From contig CAVORB010000009.1 in assembly GCA_963698495.1 (NCBI GenBank), positions 124,001-188,000 on the forward strand: a stretch of DNA of 64,000 bases, given 5' to 3'. Below are positions 30,823-37,825 of this stretch, piece after piece; positions within the stretch are counted from its first letter, which is position 1; the number at the start of each line of letters is the position of its first letter. The position numbers and the translations under genes are program-made. The DNA comes from CAVORB01 sp963698495. GTDB taxonomy: Bacteria; Pseudomonadota; Gammaproteobacteria; Chromatiales; Chromatiaceae. Below the pieces are notes generated by a model. It saw only the letters and a program-made list of their open reading frames with translations, was not told the DNA's origin and did no database searches.

Positions 30823-31398
30823 TCAGGCCGCCTGCGAGAAACAGCTGCTCAGCACCCCGTTCACCTCCGCAACGTCAGGGTCTCCGGGAAACAGCGTGTC
30901 CCGGTCGAACATCTCCCGGACCTCGGCGTGATCCGGGTGCGCGGGGTCGTTCCACGCCTCCAGCGCCGCGTAGTAGCCCCACAGGCCCCCGATATCCTCC
31001 GGCGGACAGGCGCCCTTCGCCTTGATGCAGATCGGTGTTGCGACCCCCGGATCGAAGGGCAGGACCTTTTCCAGGGTGACGCGGTGCTCCCACCCGTCGC
31101 CGAAGTCGTATTCGTAACGCAGCCAGTCCTTCTCGCGCCGCAGCAGCTTGTTCAGCCGGGTGCTGCGTTCGTCGAGCACCGGCTCGAAGTCCCAGTCGTG
31201 CAGCGGCGTTCTGAAAAGGCGCCCGTTCTTCTCGAACTGATGCATGTGGGAGTCGGTCCAGCCCATGGCGATCTGCAGGACGTCGTGGAGCTGGGCGAGC
31301 GAAATCTGGCCCGGAACGAGGAGCCGTCGCCAGATCGGCGGCGAGGAGCCCGTCAGTGTCACCTTCACCTGGTAGATGTGCTCTTGCTGTGCAGTCAT
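30823..31398 (-). CDS. Plasmid pRiA4b ORF-3-like protein
   Basis: A 191-residue protein with the family signature: YQVKVTLTGSSPPIWRRLLV, LAQLHDVLQIAMGWTDSHMHQF, LRYEYDFGDGWEHRVTLEK and CPPEDIGGLWGYYAALEAWN, ending with the acidic FDRDTLFPGDPDVAEVN. The family is widespread on plasmids and accessory regions; its role is unknown. The ATG is at 31396-31398. It is part of the gene group lying between nrdA and nrdB. Confidence 0.85.
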   Translation of the reverse strand: MTAQQEHIYQVKVTLTGSSPPIWRRLLVPGQISLAQLHDVLQIAMGWTDSHMHQFEKNGRLFRTPLHDWDFEPVLDERSTRLNKLLRREKDWLRYEYDFGDGWEHRVTLEKVLPFDPGVATPICIKAKGACPPEDIGGLWGYYAALEAWNDPAHPDHAEVREMFDRDTLFPGDPDVAEVNGVLSSCFSQAA

Positions 31399-31456
31399 GT
31401 CCTTGGTCACCTCGCTTGTTCGTCGAGCCCGCCGCGCTGGTGCGGCGCTGGCCTGG

Positions 31457-31858
31457 TCAGTCTTCGATCTGGTGCAATATCTCCATCGCCACCGCCTCCA
31501 TGCGCTCCAGGCTGATGTCGGCCTTTTCGACAAAGGCCTCGTCGTAGAAACCCGGCTCGGACCATTGCTTGCCGCTGATCTGGCAGCGCTTGGCAAGCTT
31601 CGCGATGCCGAGATCCTGCAGGGCGAAGCCCAGCTCGGTCCAGAGGACCGCCAGCCGCCCCTCCGTCGCGTGGTCCCGGCTGCCGGTGTCCTGCATGCGG
31701 CGCATGTAGGCCGCGGTTTCCCTGGCCGCCATGACGACGCCGCGCAGGGCCTTCTTCGACTCCTCCTTGCGCGCGGTCCCGGCGCGGCTCAGGTTCGCCA
31801 GCCAGGACCTGATGTGCTTGAGGACGTCCCACAGCAGGGCGGGGCTCAGGCCGTCCAT
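31457..31858 (-). CDS. Unknown 133-residue helical protein
   Basis: From ATG 31856-31858 the protein is all-helical: LWDVLKHIRSWLANLSRAG, SKKALRGVVMAARETAAYMR, GRLAVLWTELGFALQDLGI, KLAKRCQISGKQWSEPGF, SLERMEAVAMEILHQIED. No family recognised. It lies 58 bases upstream of the pRiA4b ORF-3-like gene and just downstream of a REP copy and the RAYT gene. Confidence 0.5.
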   Translation of the reverse strand: MDGLSPALLWDVLKHIRSWLANLSRAGTARKEESKKALRGVVMAARETAAYMRRMQDTGSRDHATEGRLAVLWTELGFALQDLGIAKLAKRCQISGKQWSEPGFYDEAFVEKADISLERMEAVAMEILHQIED

Positions 31859-31892
31859 TCCGCATGGCGCTCGACCTTCGCGTGGCGGTCCG

Positions 31893-31922
31893 GTAGGGCG
31901 CAATAGCGAAGCGTATTGCGCC
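31893..31922 (+). repeat. REP copy R1 beside the RAYT gene
   Basis: A 30-base unit starting GTAGGGCGCAATAGCGAAGC and ending TATTGCGCC. The core GGCGCAATA / TATTGCGCC is palindromic. It is the exact reverse complement of R2 at 32486-32515, and the two flank the transposase gene. This is the usual arrangement for RAYT-linked REP elements. Confidence 0.8.
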
Positions 31923-31927
31923 GCATG

Positions 31928-32467
31928 TCATCCCCGCCGCTCGCCCGCAATGTCACCGATGCCCGGATCATCCGCCCAATCGACCGGGTAGACTCCCGAC
32001 TCGACATGGCGAAGAAACGTCGAATGAGGCCAATCCCGCACGCGCTCGACGTATCCATGCTTGAGCGGATTGATGTGGACGTAGTCGACATGGGCCGCGT
32101 AGTCCGCGTCGTCGCGGATGGCGTGCTCCCAGAAGCGTCGTTGCCAGATACCCCGCTCGTCGCGCAGCCTGCGGACCTCGGATCGGTGCTCGATCTGCTG
32201 CAATGCCCGCGAGAAATGCTGTTTGATCGTCCGCCAGCGGTTCGCGTAATCGTCGTCTCCGGGCGGGAGTGTCCAGACCGCGTGCAGGTGGTCGGGAAGC
32301 ACGACCCATGCGTCGACGTGAAACGGACGGCGGCGGCGTACGCGGCGAACGGCGTCTCGGAGCTCGGCAATGTGTCGGACCAGCAGATCATTCGGGTATC
32401 GTTCGAGCAGGTTCACCGTGAAAAAGTACGTGCCGCCCGGTATGCGGATGCGGCGATAGTCGGGCAT
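31928..32467 (-). CDS. REP-associated tyrosine transposase (RAYT)
   Basis: A 179-residue Y1/HUH transposase of the IS200-like REP-associated family. It begins MPDYRRIRIPGGTYFFTVNL; the metal-binding HUH motif is in VLPDHLHAVWTLP; the catalytic Tyr is in DYVHINPLKHGYV; and WQRRFWEHAIRDDADY is also family-typical. RAYTs process REP hairpins as single strands. Both sides carry exact inverted REP copies within 20 bases of the gene ends. It is intact by sequence. It lies inside the interval separating nrdA from nrdB. Confidence 0.92.
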   Translation of the reverse strand: MPDYRRIRIPGGTYFFTVNLLERYPNDLLVRHIAELRDAVRRVRRRRPFHVDAWVVLPDHLHAVWTLPPGDDDYANRWRTIKQHFSRALQQIEHRSEVRRLRDERGIWQRRFWEHAIRDDADYAAHVDYVHINPLKHGYVERVRDWPHSTFLRHVESGVYPVDWADDPGIGDIAGERRG

Positions 32468-32485
32468 TTCGGCTCCATCTCATTC

Positions 32486-32515
32486 GGCGCAATACGCTTC
32501 GCTATTGCGCCCTAC
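32486..32515 (-). repeat. REP copy R2 beside the RAYT gene
   Basis: GGCGCAATACGCTTCGCTAT followed by TGCGCCCTAC, an exact reverse complement of R1. It begins 19 bases from the RAYT start codon. Confidence 0.8.
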
Positions 32516-32561
32516 CAAGGCGCGAATCGGTGTTTTTGAACCGCTGCGAGCACCGTAATCC

Positions 32562-32593
32562 GTAGGGCGCAATAGCCTCCGGCGTATTGCGCC
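32562..32593 (+). repeat. REP copy R3
   Basis: GTAGGGCGCAATAGC-CTCCG-GCGTATTGCGCC has the same arms as R1 and a different loop. With R2 it forms an inverted pair typical of BIME-like clusters. Confidence 0.7.
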
Positions 32594-32662
32594 GCATGGC
32601 TGTGCGGTCTCGTGGCCGCGTTCGAAGCCGTCGCGCCGATCGTGCTCGTTGCGCGGCCCCGA

Positions 32663-33127
32663 GTGACTTTCTTTTGCCCGGCCAAAAGAAAGTCACCAAA
32701 GAAGAGGCCGCCCCGCTGTCGCGACGACCCCTGCGCTTCTCGGGATTTCCGGGGTTCCATCGACGGCACGATCCCTGTGCCGACGATGGAATGCGCGCCT
32801 TCCTGGCGCGCCCCCTGTGGGCCTGTCCGGAAATCCCTGCGATGCTCGGCGCGACAGTAGGGGTTCAAGAGTTGCGCCCTACCTCGGAGCCAGGCGTACG
32901 GCGGAACTCCGCAGGAGGTTCCGCCAGCGATGCTCCCTTTTGCCGCGTCGAGCATCGCAGCCGTTTGCGGGAAAAGCCCGAAGGGGCGCGCGAGGGATCG
33001 CGCGCGTCGGTCGTCGGTACAAGGACGTGCCGTCGGCCGACCCCCGGAAACGGCGAGAAGCGCAGAGGTTGTCGCGGCAAGGGGGCGGATTTCTTTGGGT
33101 ACTTTCTTTGTCCGTACAAAGAAAGTA
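32663..33127. mobile_element. Long imperfect inverted repeat, MITE-like
   Basis: The two halves of this segment are approximate reverse complements centred near 32895. Both contain CTGCGCTTCTCG, a GACGGCAC segment, a CGCGCGCC-type segment and GCGATGCTCG in mirrored order. Each outer end carries its own hairpin: GTGACTTTCTTTT-N8-AAAAGAAAGTCAC at 32663-32696 and TACTTTCTTTG-N6-CAAAGAAAGTA at 33100-33127. No plausible gene is inside; frames in this region are translations of the repeat. Mobility is inferred from structure only. Confidence 0.55.
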
Positions 33128-33220
33128 GCTCGCCTCGCCGGCAGGGCGTTGATCTTGGCAATTAATATGGAGCGAGGCGAAATCATGCGAATATCTATCG
33201 GTTGGCGGTTGTTTCCATTC

Positions 33221-33250
33221 GGCGCAATACGCTTCGCTATTGAGTTCTAC
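33221..33250 (-). repeat. REP copy R4, degraded at one end
   Basis: GGCGCAATACGCTTCGCTAT is identical to R2 for 20 bases, then diverges (TGAGTTCTAC). It lies just before the AT-rich small gene, so the REP/MITE cluster ends here. Confidence 0.65.
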
Positions 33251-33255
33251 GTGAG

Positions 33256-33492
33256 CTAGTGAGATCCAAGTTTGTTTTCTTTGATTATGGATTTCAGTTG
33301 ATCAATCGCTTCAGTGGATAGCAGTATGGACTGGCTTTTTTTGCCTTCCATTTTCCGATCCTTCGACCCATACGTGTCTATTTGAAGATAAGACTCTCCC
33401 TCAGATTGAACTGTCGAGTATGTTGCGTCGGTTTCAGTGTGTGTGCTGTCCTTGTCAAGTGTGATTTTCTCTAGTTTTCGGATGATGGCCAT
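33256..33492 (-). CDS. AT-rich small conserved-type protein, unknown
   Basis: A 78-residue soluble protein: MAIIRKLEKITLDKDSTHTE, TDATYSTVQSEGESYLQIDT, YGSKDRKMEGKKSQSILLST, EAIDQLKSIIKENK. This pattern (QIDTYGS, KKSQSI) is one I recall from small proteins scattered in accessory regions of many bacteria; function is not established to my knowledge. AAAAAGGTG precedes the ATG. Base composition is clearly lower in GC than the flanking nrd genes, indicating recent transfer. Confidence 0.6.
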   Translation of the reverse strand: MAIIRKLEKITLDKDSTHTETDATYSTVQSEGESYLQIDTYGSKDRKMEGKKSQSILLSTEAIDQLKSIIKENKLGSH

Positions 33493-33671
33493 AACGCGCA
33501 CCTTTTTCGTGGTGACAGTGTGGTAGGCAAAAATCGTTAAGTTGAATACCGAGCAGATTTGGGATGGCGCCTGATTCCCGATGGTTTGGGGAACTCTGCA
33601 TCCCTTCCATCTTTTCCTAACCAGCAAGAACCGCGTGCGCGTCCTCTGCGCCGCCGCGGTTCAATTCCGTC

Positions 33672-36590
33672 CTACTGACAAGCCTCACACTCCGGATCCA
33701 AAATCGAACACGCCTTCACCTCCTCCGATCCATTCCCCTTCCCATTCCCGTTGCCCTTGGCAGCGGAATAACTCCCCCCCACCGCGCTCAACCGATTGGC
33801 GCGCGAGGAATCGTCCATCGTGGACTTCTCCACATGGGTCGCACCCATGGAGCGCAGGTAATAGGTGGTCTTCAGCCCCCGCACCCAGGCGAGCTTGTAG
33901 AGGTTGTCGAGCTTCTTGCCGTTGGGCTCGCTCATGTAGAGGTTCAGGCTCTGCGCCTGGTCGAGCCACTTCTGGCGGCGGCTGCCGGCCTCCACCAGCC
34001 AGCGGGCGTCGATCTCGAAGGCGGTGGCGTAGAGATCCTTGAGCTCCTGCGGGACGCGGTCGATGGCTTGCACGGAGCCGTCGTAATACTTCAGGTCATT
34101 CACCATGACCGCATCCCACAGGCCCTGGTCCTTCAGGTCTGCGACGAGGTAGGGGTTCACCACGGTGAATTCCCCGGAAAGGTTGGATTTGACGAACAGG
34201 TTCTGGTAGGTCGGCTCGATGGACTGGCTGACCCCGGCGATGTTGGAGATGGTCGCCGTGGGCGCGATGGCCATGCAGTTGGAGTTGCGCATGCCGACGG
34301 TCCTGACCCGCTCGCGCAGGGCGTCCCAGTCCAGCGTGCTGGACCTGTCCATCTGCAGGTAGCCGCCGCGGCCTTCCTCCAGTCGGGCGATGGAGTCGAT
34401 GGGCAGGACGCCCTGGCTCCACAGGCTGCCGTCGAAGCTGGAGTAGCGCCCGCGCTCCTCGGCGAGACGGGTGGATGCGTCAATGGCGTAGTAGGAGACG
34501 GCCTCCATGCTGTGGTCGGCGAACTGCACCGCCTCCATGCTGGCGTAGGGGATGCGCAGCTTGTAGAGCGAGTCCTGGAAGCCCATGATGCCGAGCCCCA
34601 CCGGGCGGTGGCGCAGGTTGGAGCTGCGCGCCTGGGGCACGTTGTAGAAGTTGTAGTCGATGACGTTGTCGAGCATGCGCATGGCCGTGGTGACGGTCTT
34701 GCGCAGCTTGGCGGTGTCGAGCCCCTTGTCCGTGACGTGAGCGGCCAGGTTGACCGAGCCCAGGTTGCACACGGCGATCTCCTGGTCGTTGGTGTGCAGG
34801 GTGATCTCGGTGCAGAGGTTGGAGCTGTGGACCGTGCCCGCGTGCTGGTTGGTGTAGCGCAGGTTGCAGGGGTCCTTGAAGGCGAGCCAGGGGTGGCCGG
34901 TCTCGAACAGCATGGCGAGCATCTTGCGCCACAGGTCGACCGCCTTGACCTTCTTGCCGACCTTCATGTCGCCGCGGGCGGCGCGCGCCTCGTAGCCGGT
35001 GTAGGCGGCCTCGAAGGCCTGGCCGGTGAGGTCGTGCAGGTCCGGGGTCTCGTCGGGCGAGAACAGGGTCCAGTGCTGGTCCTCTGCGACGCGCTTCATG
35101 AACAGGTCCGGCACCCAGTTGGCGGTGTTCATGTCGTGGGTGCGGCGGCGGTCGTCGCCGGTGTTCTTGCGCAGCTCCAGGAACTCCTCGATGTCGATGT
35201 GCCAGGTCTCGAGGTAGGCGCAGACGGCGCCCTTGCGCTTGCCGCCCTGGTTGACGGCGACGGCGGTGTCGTTGGCGACCTTGAGGAAGGGCACCACGCC
35301 CTGGCTCTTGCCGTTGGTGCCCTTGATGTGGGCGCCCATGCCGCGCACCCGGGTCCAGTCGTTGCCGAGGCCGCCGGCGAACTTGGAGAGCAGGGCGTTG
35401 TCCTTGATCGCGCCGTAGATGCCGTCGAGGTCGTCCGGCACCGTGGTGAGGTAACAGGAGCTGAGCTGCGGACGCAGGGTGCCGGAGTTGAACAGGGTCG
35501 GCGTCGAGCTCATGAAGTCGAAGCTGGACAGCAGCTCGTAGAACTCGATCGCCCGCTCCTCGCGGTCGATCTCGTTGATGGCGAGCCCCATGGCGACGCG
35601 CATGAAGAAGGCCTGGGGCAGCTCGAAGCGCACCCCCTCGGCGGTGTGGATGAAGTAGCGGTCGTAGAGGGTCTGCAGCCCGAGGTAGGTGAACTGCAGG
35701 TCGCGCTCGGGCTTGAGGGCCGCGCCCAGGCGCCGCAGGTCGTACTGGGCGAGGCGCCGGTCGAGCAGCTCCAGGTCCGCGCCTCGCTTGACGTAGGCGG
35801 AGAAGTACTCGGCGTAGCGCTCGGCCAGGTCCGCCTGGGTCTCGACCCCGATCCCCAGTCCCAGAAAATCCAGGCCCTCGCGCCGCAGGACGTCCAGCAG
35901 CAGGCGGGCAGCCGCCTTGCTGTAGCTCGGCTCCTTCTCGATCATGGCGCGGGCGCTCATGACCAGGGCCTGGCCCACGTCGGCCTCCTTGACGCCGTCG
36001 AACAGGTTGCGGGTGGTCTCGGCGAGGATCTTCTCGCCATCCACCGCGTCCAGGTCGCGGCAGGCCTCCTCGACCAGGCGGCGCATGCGCTCGATGTCCA
36101 GCGGTCGGGTGCTGCCGTCGGCCAGGGTGACGCTGAGTCCCGGCGCTTCCGCCTTGGGCTCGGCCGCCGCCTTCTGGGCGCGCTCGCGCGCGCGCTCCTC
36201 GCGGTAGAGCACGTAGTCGCGGGCGACCTTGTGCTCGCCGGCGCGCATCAGCGCCAGCTCGACCTGGTCCTGGATGTCCTCGATGTGGACCGTGCCGCCG
36301 CCGGGCAGGCGGCGGGTGAGCGCCGAGGCGACCTGCTCGGTCAGCTCGCGCACCTTGTCGTGGATGCGGCTGGAGGCGGCCGCGCTGCCGCCCTCCACGG
36401 CGAGGAAGGCCTTGGTCATGGCGACCATGATCTTGTTCGCGTCGAAGTGGGTGACCTTGCCGTTGCGGCGGATCACCTGGACCTTGCCCGGGGCAAGGGC
36501 CTCGACCTCGGTGCGGCTCGCGCGCTCGGCGGGCTCGGGGGGTACGGCGATGTCTTGCGTTGGCTCGGCGGACGGCGCTTCGGTGGCCAT
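33672..36590 (-). CDS. nrdA: Class Ia ribonucleotide reductase, alpha subunit
   Basis: A 972-residue catalytic subunit. Two ATP-cone regions (about residues 25-120, with KVQVIRRNGKVTHFDANKI, and 145-245) precede the barrel. Visible motifs include STPTLFNSGTLRPQLSSCYL (first active-site Cys), NLCTEITLHTNDQEIAVCNL (radical Cys and conserved Asn/Glu), RPVGLGIMGFQDSLYKL and AIAPTATISNIAGVSQSIEP. The end DPECEACQ has the redox CxxC. Reduces ribonucleoside diphosphates with NrdB. The ATG at 36588-36590 has GAGGAGGAG upstream, better than the longer start at 36617. NrdR-like and DnaA-like boxes lie upstream. Confidence 0.95.
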   Translation of the reverse strand: MATEAPSAEPTQDIAVPPEPAERASRTEVEALAPGKVQVIRRNGKVTHFDANKIMVAMTKAFLAVEGGSAAASSRIHDKVRELTEQVASALTRRLPGGGTVHIEDIQDQVELALMRAGEHKVARDYVLYREERARERAQKAAAEPKAEAPGLSVTLADGSTRPLDIERMRRLVEEACRDLDAVDGEKILAETTRNLFDGVKEADVGQALVMSARAMIEKEPSYSKAAARLLLDVLRREGLDFLGLGIGVETQADLAERYAEYFSAYVKRGADLELLDRRLAQYDLRRLGAALKPERDLQFTYLGLQTLYDRYFIHTAEGVRFELPQAFFMRVAMGLAINEIDREERAIEFYELLSSFDFMSSTPTLFNSGTLRPQLSSCYLTTVPDDLDGIYGAIKDNALLSKFAGGLGNDWTRVRGMGAHIKGTNGKSQGVVPFLKVANDTAVAVNQGGKRKGAVCAYLETWHIDIEEFLELRKNTGDDRRRTHDMNTANWVPDLFMKRVAEDQHWTLFSPDETPDLHDLTGQAFEAAYTGYEARAARGDMKVGKKVKAVDLWRKMLAMLFETGHPWLAFKDPCNLRYTNQHAGTVHSSNLCTEITLHTNDQEIAVCNLGSVNLAAHVTDKGLDTAKLRKTVTTAMRMLDNVIDYNFYNVPQARSSNLRHRPVGLGIMGFQDSLYKLRIPYASMEAVQFADHSMEAVSYYAIDASTRLAEERGRYSSFDGSLWSQGVLPIDSIARLEEGRGGYLQMDRSSTLDWDALRERVRTVGMRNSNCMAIAPTATISNIAGVSQSIEPTYQNLFVKSNLSGEFTVVNPYLVADLKDQGLWDAVMVNDLKYYDGSVQAIDRVPQELKDLYATAFEIDARWLVEAGSRRQKWLDQAQSLNLYMSEPNGKKLDNLYKLAWVRGLKTTYYLRSMGATHVEKSTMDDSSRANRLSAVGGSYSAAKGNGNGKGNGSEEVKACSILDPECEACQ

Positions 36591-36673
36591 GGCTCCTCCT
36601 CGGGACGGCTCGTGCATTACTCAGACGGGGGTTGTCCACAGACTGCGTGGACGGTACGGCAAACGACGTTTGA

Positions 36674-36689
36674 GCGCAATATATACGTT
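36674..36689 (-). promoter_or_regulatory. NrdR box, distal half of a pair
   Basis: GCGCAATATATACGTT retains the central CWAtATaTW of the NrdR consensus. Its centre is 32 bases (about three helical turns) from the box at 36706-36721, as paired NrdR sites are usually arranged, and it lies 84 bases upstream of the nrdA start. Confidence 0.45.
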
Positions 36690-36705
36690 ACGGATGGTCT
36701 GTCAA

Positions 36706-36721
36706 CCCCAACATGTTGTGT
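36706..36721 (-). promoter_or_regulatory. NrdR box, second half of a pair
   Basis: CCCCAACATGTTGTGT contains CWA and TWGTGT of the consensus around a CAACATGTTG palindrome. With the box 32 bases away it predicts NrdR repression of nrdA at high dATP/ATP. Confidence 0.5.
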
Positions 36722-37002
36722 AGAAGCGGCTGGAAGAACTGGGTGTGAGCTGTGGGCGGCCTGTGGATAAACCGCTGCTTCGGGCTGGCTTTCGAGCCGC
36801 CCCGCCAGTATCGGCGGGGGTTGCCGCCGGTCGGCTTTGTGGACAGGCGTGCGAGCTTGCCTGTGGAAAACGGCACCGGCGCGTGATGCTGATCGCCCAC
36901 TTGCATGGGCGTCTCCCCCGGCGCCGGGGCCAGCGCTCGGCAAGCGCCGTGGGGTTCCTCGGGTCGTTCTCGCTTCCTTCGTTTGGGCGCGGTGGCTCGG
37001 GT

Positions 37003-37008
37003 TATAAT
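37003..37008 (+). promoter_or_regulatory. Candidate -10 box for the CBS gene
   Basis: TATAAT in GGGTTATAATCCGCGG lies about 100 bases before the CBS-protein ATG. The -35 region is weak. The same GGGTTATAAT context occurs at 17321-17329. Confidence 0.4.
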
Positions 37009-37109
37009 CCGCGGCCGAACGAGCGACCGCGGACGATCGGATCTCCGGGATCGGTCAGCGGCGGAAACCGGTCGATATCAGAACCAAATCCAAAGGAGGA
37101 CGTCTTCCC

Positions 37110-37574
37110 ATGCAAGTCAAAGAGATCATGAACCGCTCCATACGGTCGGTCAGCCCGGATACCAAGGTCATGGAGGTGGCTTCCATCATGTGCCTGTACC
37201 GTATCCCCGGTATTCCGGTCGTGGAGGAGGGCGGGCGGTTGGTCGGCCTGATTGCCGAGAAGGATGTGCTGCACAGCCTGTTTCCGACGCTCGAGAGCCT
37301 GATGGAGGAGGGCATGGGCAACGTGGACCTGGACAGGGAGATGGCCAGGTACAAGGACGTGTTGGCGCAGTCGGTCTCGGAGCTCATGACCCGCAATCCC
37401 ATCACGGTGAGTCCGGATGTCCACGTCCTGCGGGCCGCCAGCATCATGGCGCGGAACCGTTTCCGCCGCATCCCGGTGGCCGAGGATGGCGTGCTGATGG
37501 GTATGCTCAGCCTGGGCGATGTGCACAAGGCCATCTTCCATGCCAACGTGGCCGACAAGCTGAGGATCGGCTGA
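37110..37574 (+). CDS. CBS-domain pair protein
   Basis: A 154-residue stand-alone Bateman module. CBS1: QVKEIMNRSIRSVSPDTKVM, IMCLYRIPGIPVVEEGGRLV, GLIAEKDVLH. CBS2: VSELMTRNPITVSPDVHVLR, ASIMARNRFRRIPVAEDGVL, GMLSLGDVHKAIF. Such proteins bind adenine nucleotides or S-adenosylmethionine and regulate partners. AAGGAGG lies 11 bases before the ATG. It reads away from nrdA. Its partner is unknown. Confidence 0.88.
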   Translation: MQVKEIMNRSIRSVSPDTKVMEVASIMCLYRIPGIPVVEEGGRLVGLIAEKDVLHSLFPTLESLMEEGMGNVDLDREMARYKDVLAQSVSELMTRNPITVSPDVHVLRAASIMARNRFRRIPVAEDGVLMGMLSLGDVHKAIFHANVADKLRIG

Positions 37575-37695
37575 CCGGAACCGACGCTGCTCCGCCGGCG
37601 AGGGAAATTGTCTGGGTTCGTATCAGGGTTGCGCCTCCGAGCGGTGCCGGAATAATCTCCAGCGTTATCGGCAGTGCCTCGCGAACTGGCCTAGA

Positions 37696-37762
37696 GAAAG
37701 CGTTGATCAATTCAGCGCTTCCCGCGGCACAGGGATGTAACGTGCTGATTTTGGCAGGATGG
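37696..37762. repeat. Dispersed intergenic repeat, copy 2
   Basis: GAAAGCGTTGATCAATTCAG followed by CCGCGGCACAGGGAT, TGCTGATTTTGG and AGGATGG. It matches copy 1 at 27690-27755 with a few substitutions and a small insertion. The hairpin AAGCGTTGA-TCAAT-TCAGCGCTT is kept with a G-U pair. It lies between the CBS gene and the cytochrome gene. Confidence 0.65.
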
Positions 37763-37825
37763 TCGAAGTCAGCGCCTTCCTGGCGCTCATCGGGGTCCGT
37801 GAACTCGGAGGTTGGAGGATTGGAA

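Larger units (their letters stand above)
36632..36870. promoter_or_regulatory. Cluster of DnaA-box-like sites upstream of nrdA
   Basis: TGTGGATAA at 36762-36770 is a perfect DnaA box (TTATCCACA) on the minus strand and TGTGGAAAA at 36862-36870 (TTTTCCACA) fits TTWTNCACA. TTGTCCACA at 36632-36640 and TGTGGACAG at 36838-36846 are one mismatch away. In E. coli DnaA binds upstream of nrdAB, so cell-cycle control of nrdA is a reasonable inference. Confidence 0.45.

Noticed and set aside
32587..33186. Several overlapping 60-220 codon frames in the REP/inverted-repeat region
   Set aside because: They are translations of repeat sequence on both strands (recurrent KKVTKE, SLRCS-type strings) rather than genes.
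31893..33250. A CRISPR array from the repeated GGCGCAATA units
   Set aside because: Only four copies at irregular spacing and in both orientations, directly tied to a RAYT gene; no cas genes.
33834..36770. A 978-codon open frame antisense to nrdA
   Set aside because: It is a by-product of high GC and strong codon bias in nrdA; its translation is Val/Gly/Leu/Asp-rich with no domain, while the opposite strand encodes a complete reductase.
36632..36870. A chromosomal origin of replication at the DnaA-box cluster
   Set aside because: No AT-rich unwinding element, no dnaA/dnaN/gidA genes; the position upstream of nrdA fits the known DnaA control of nrd genes better.
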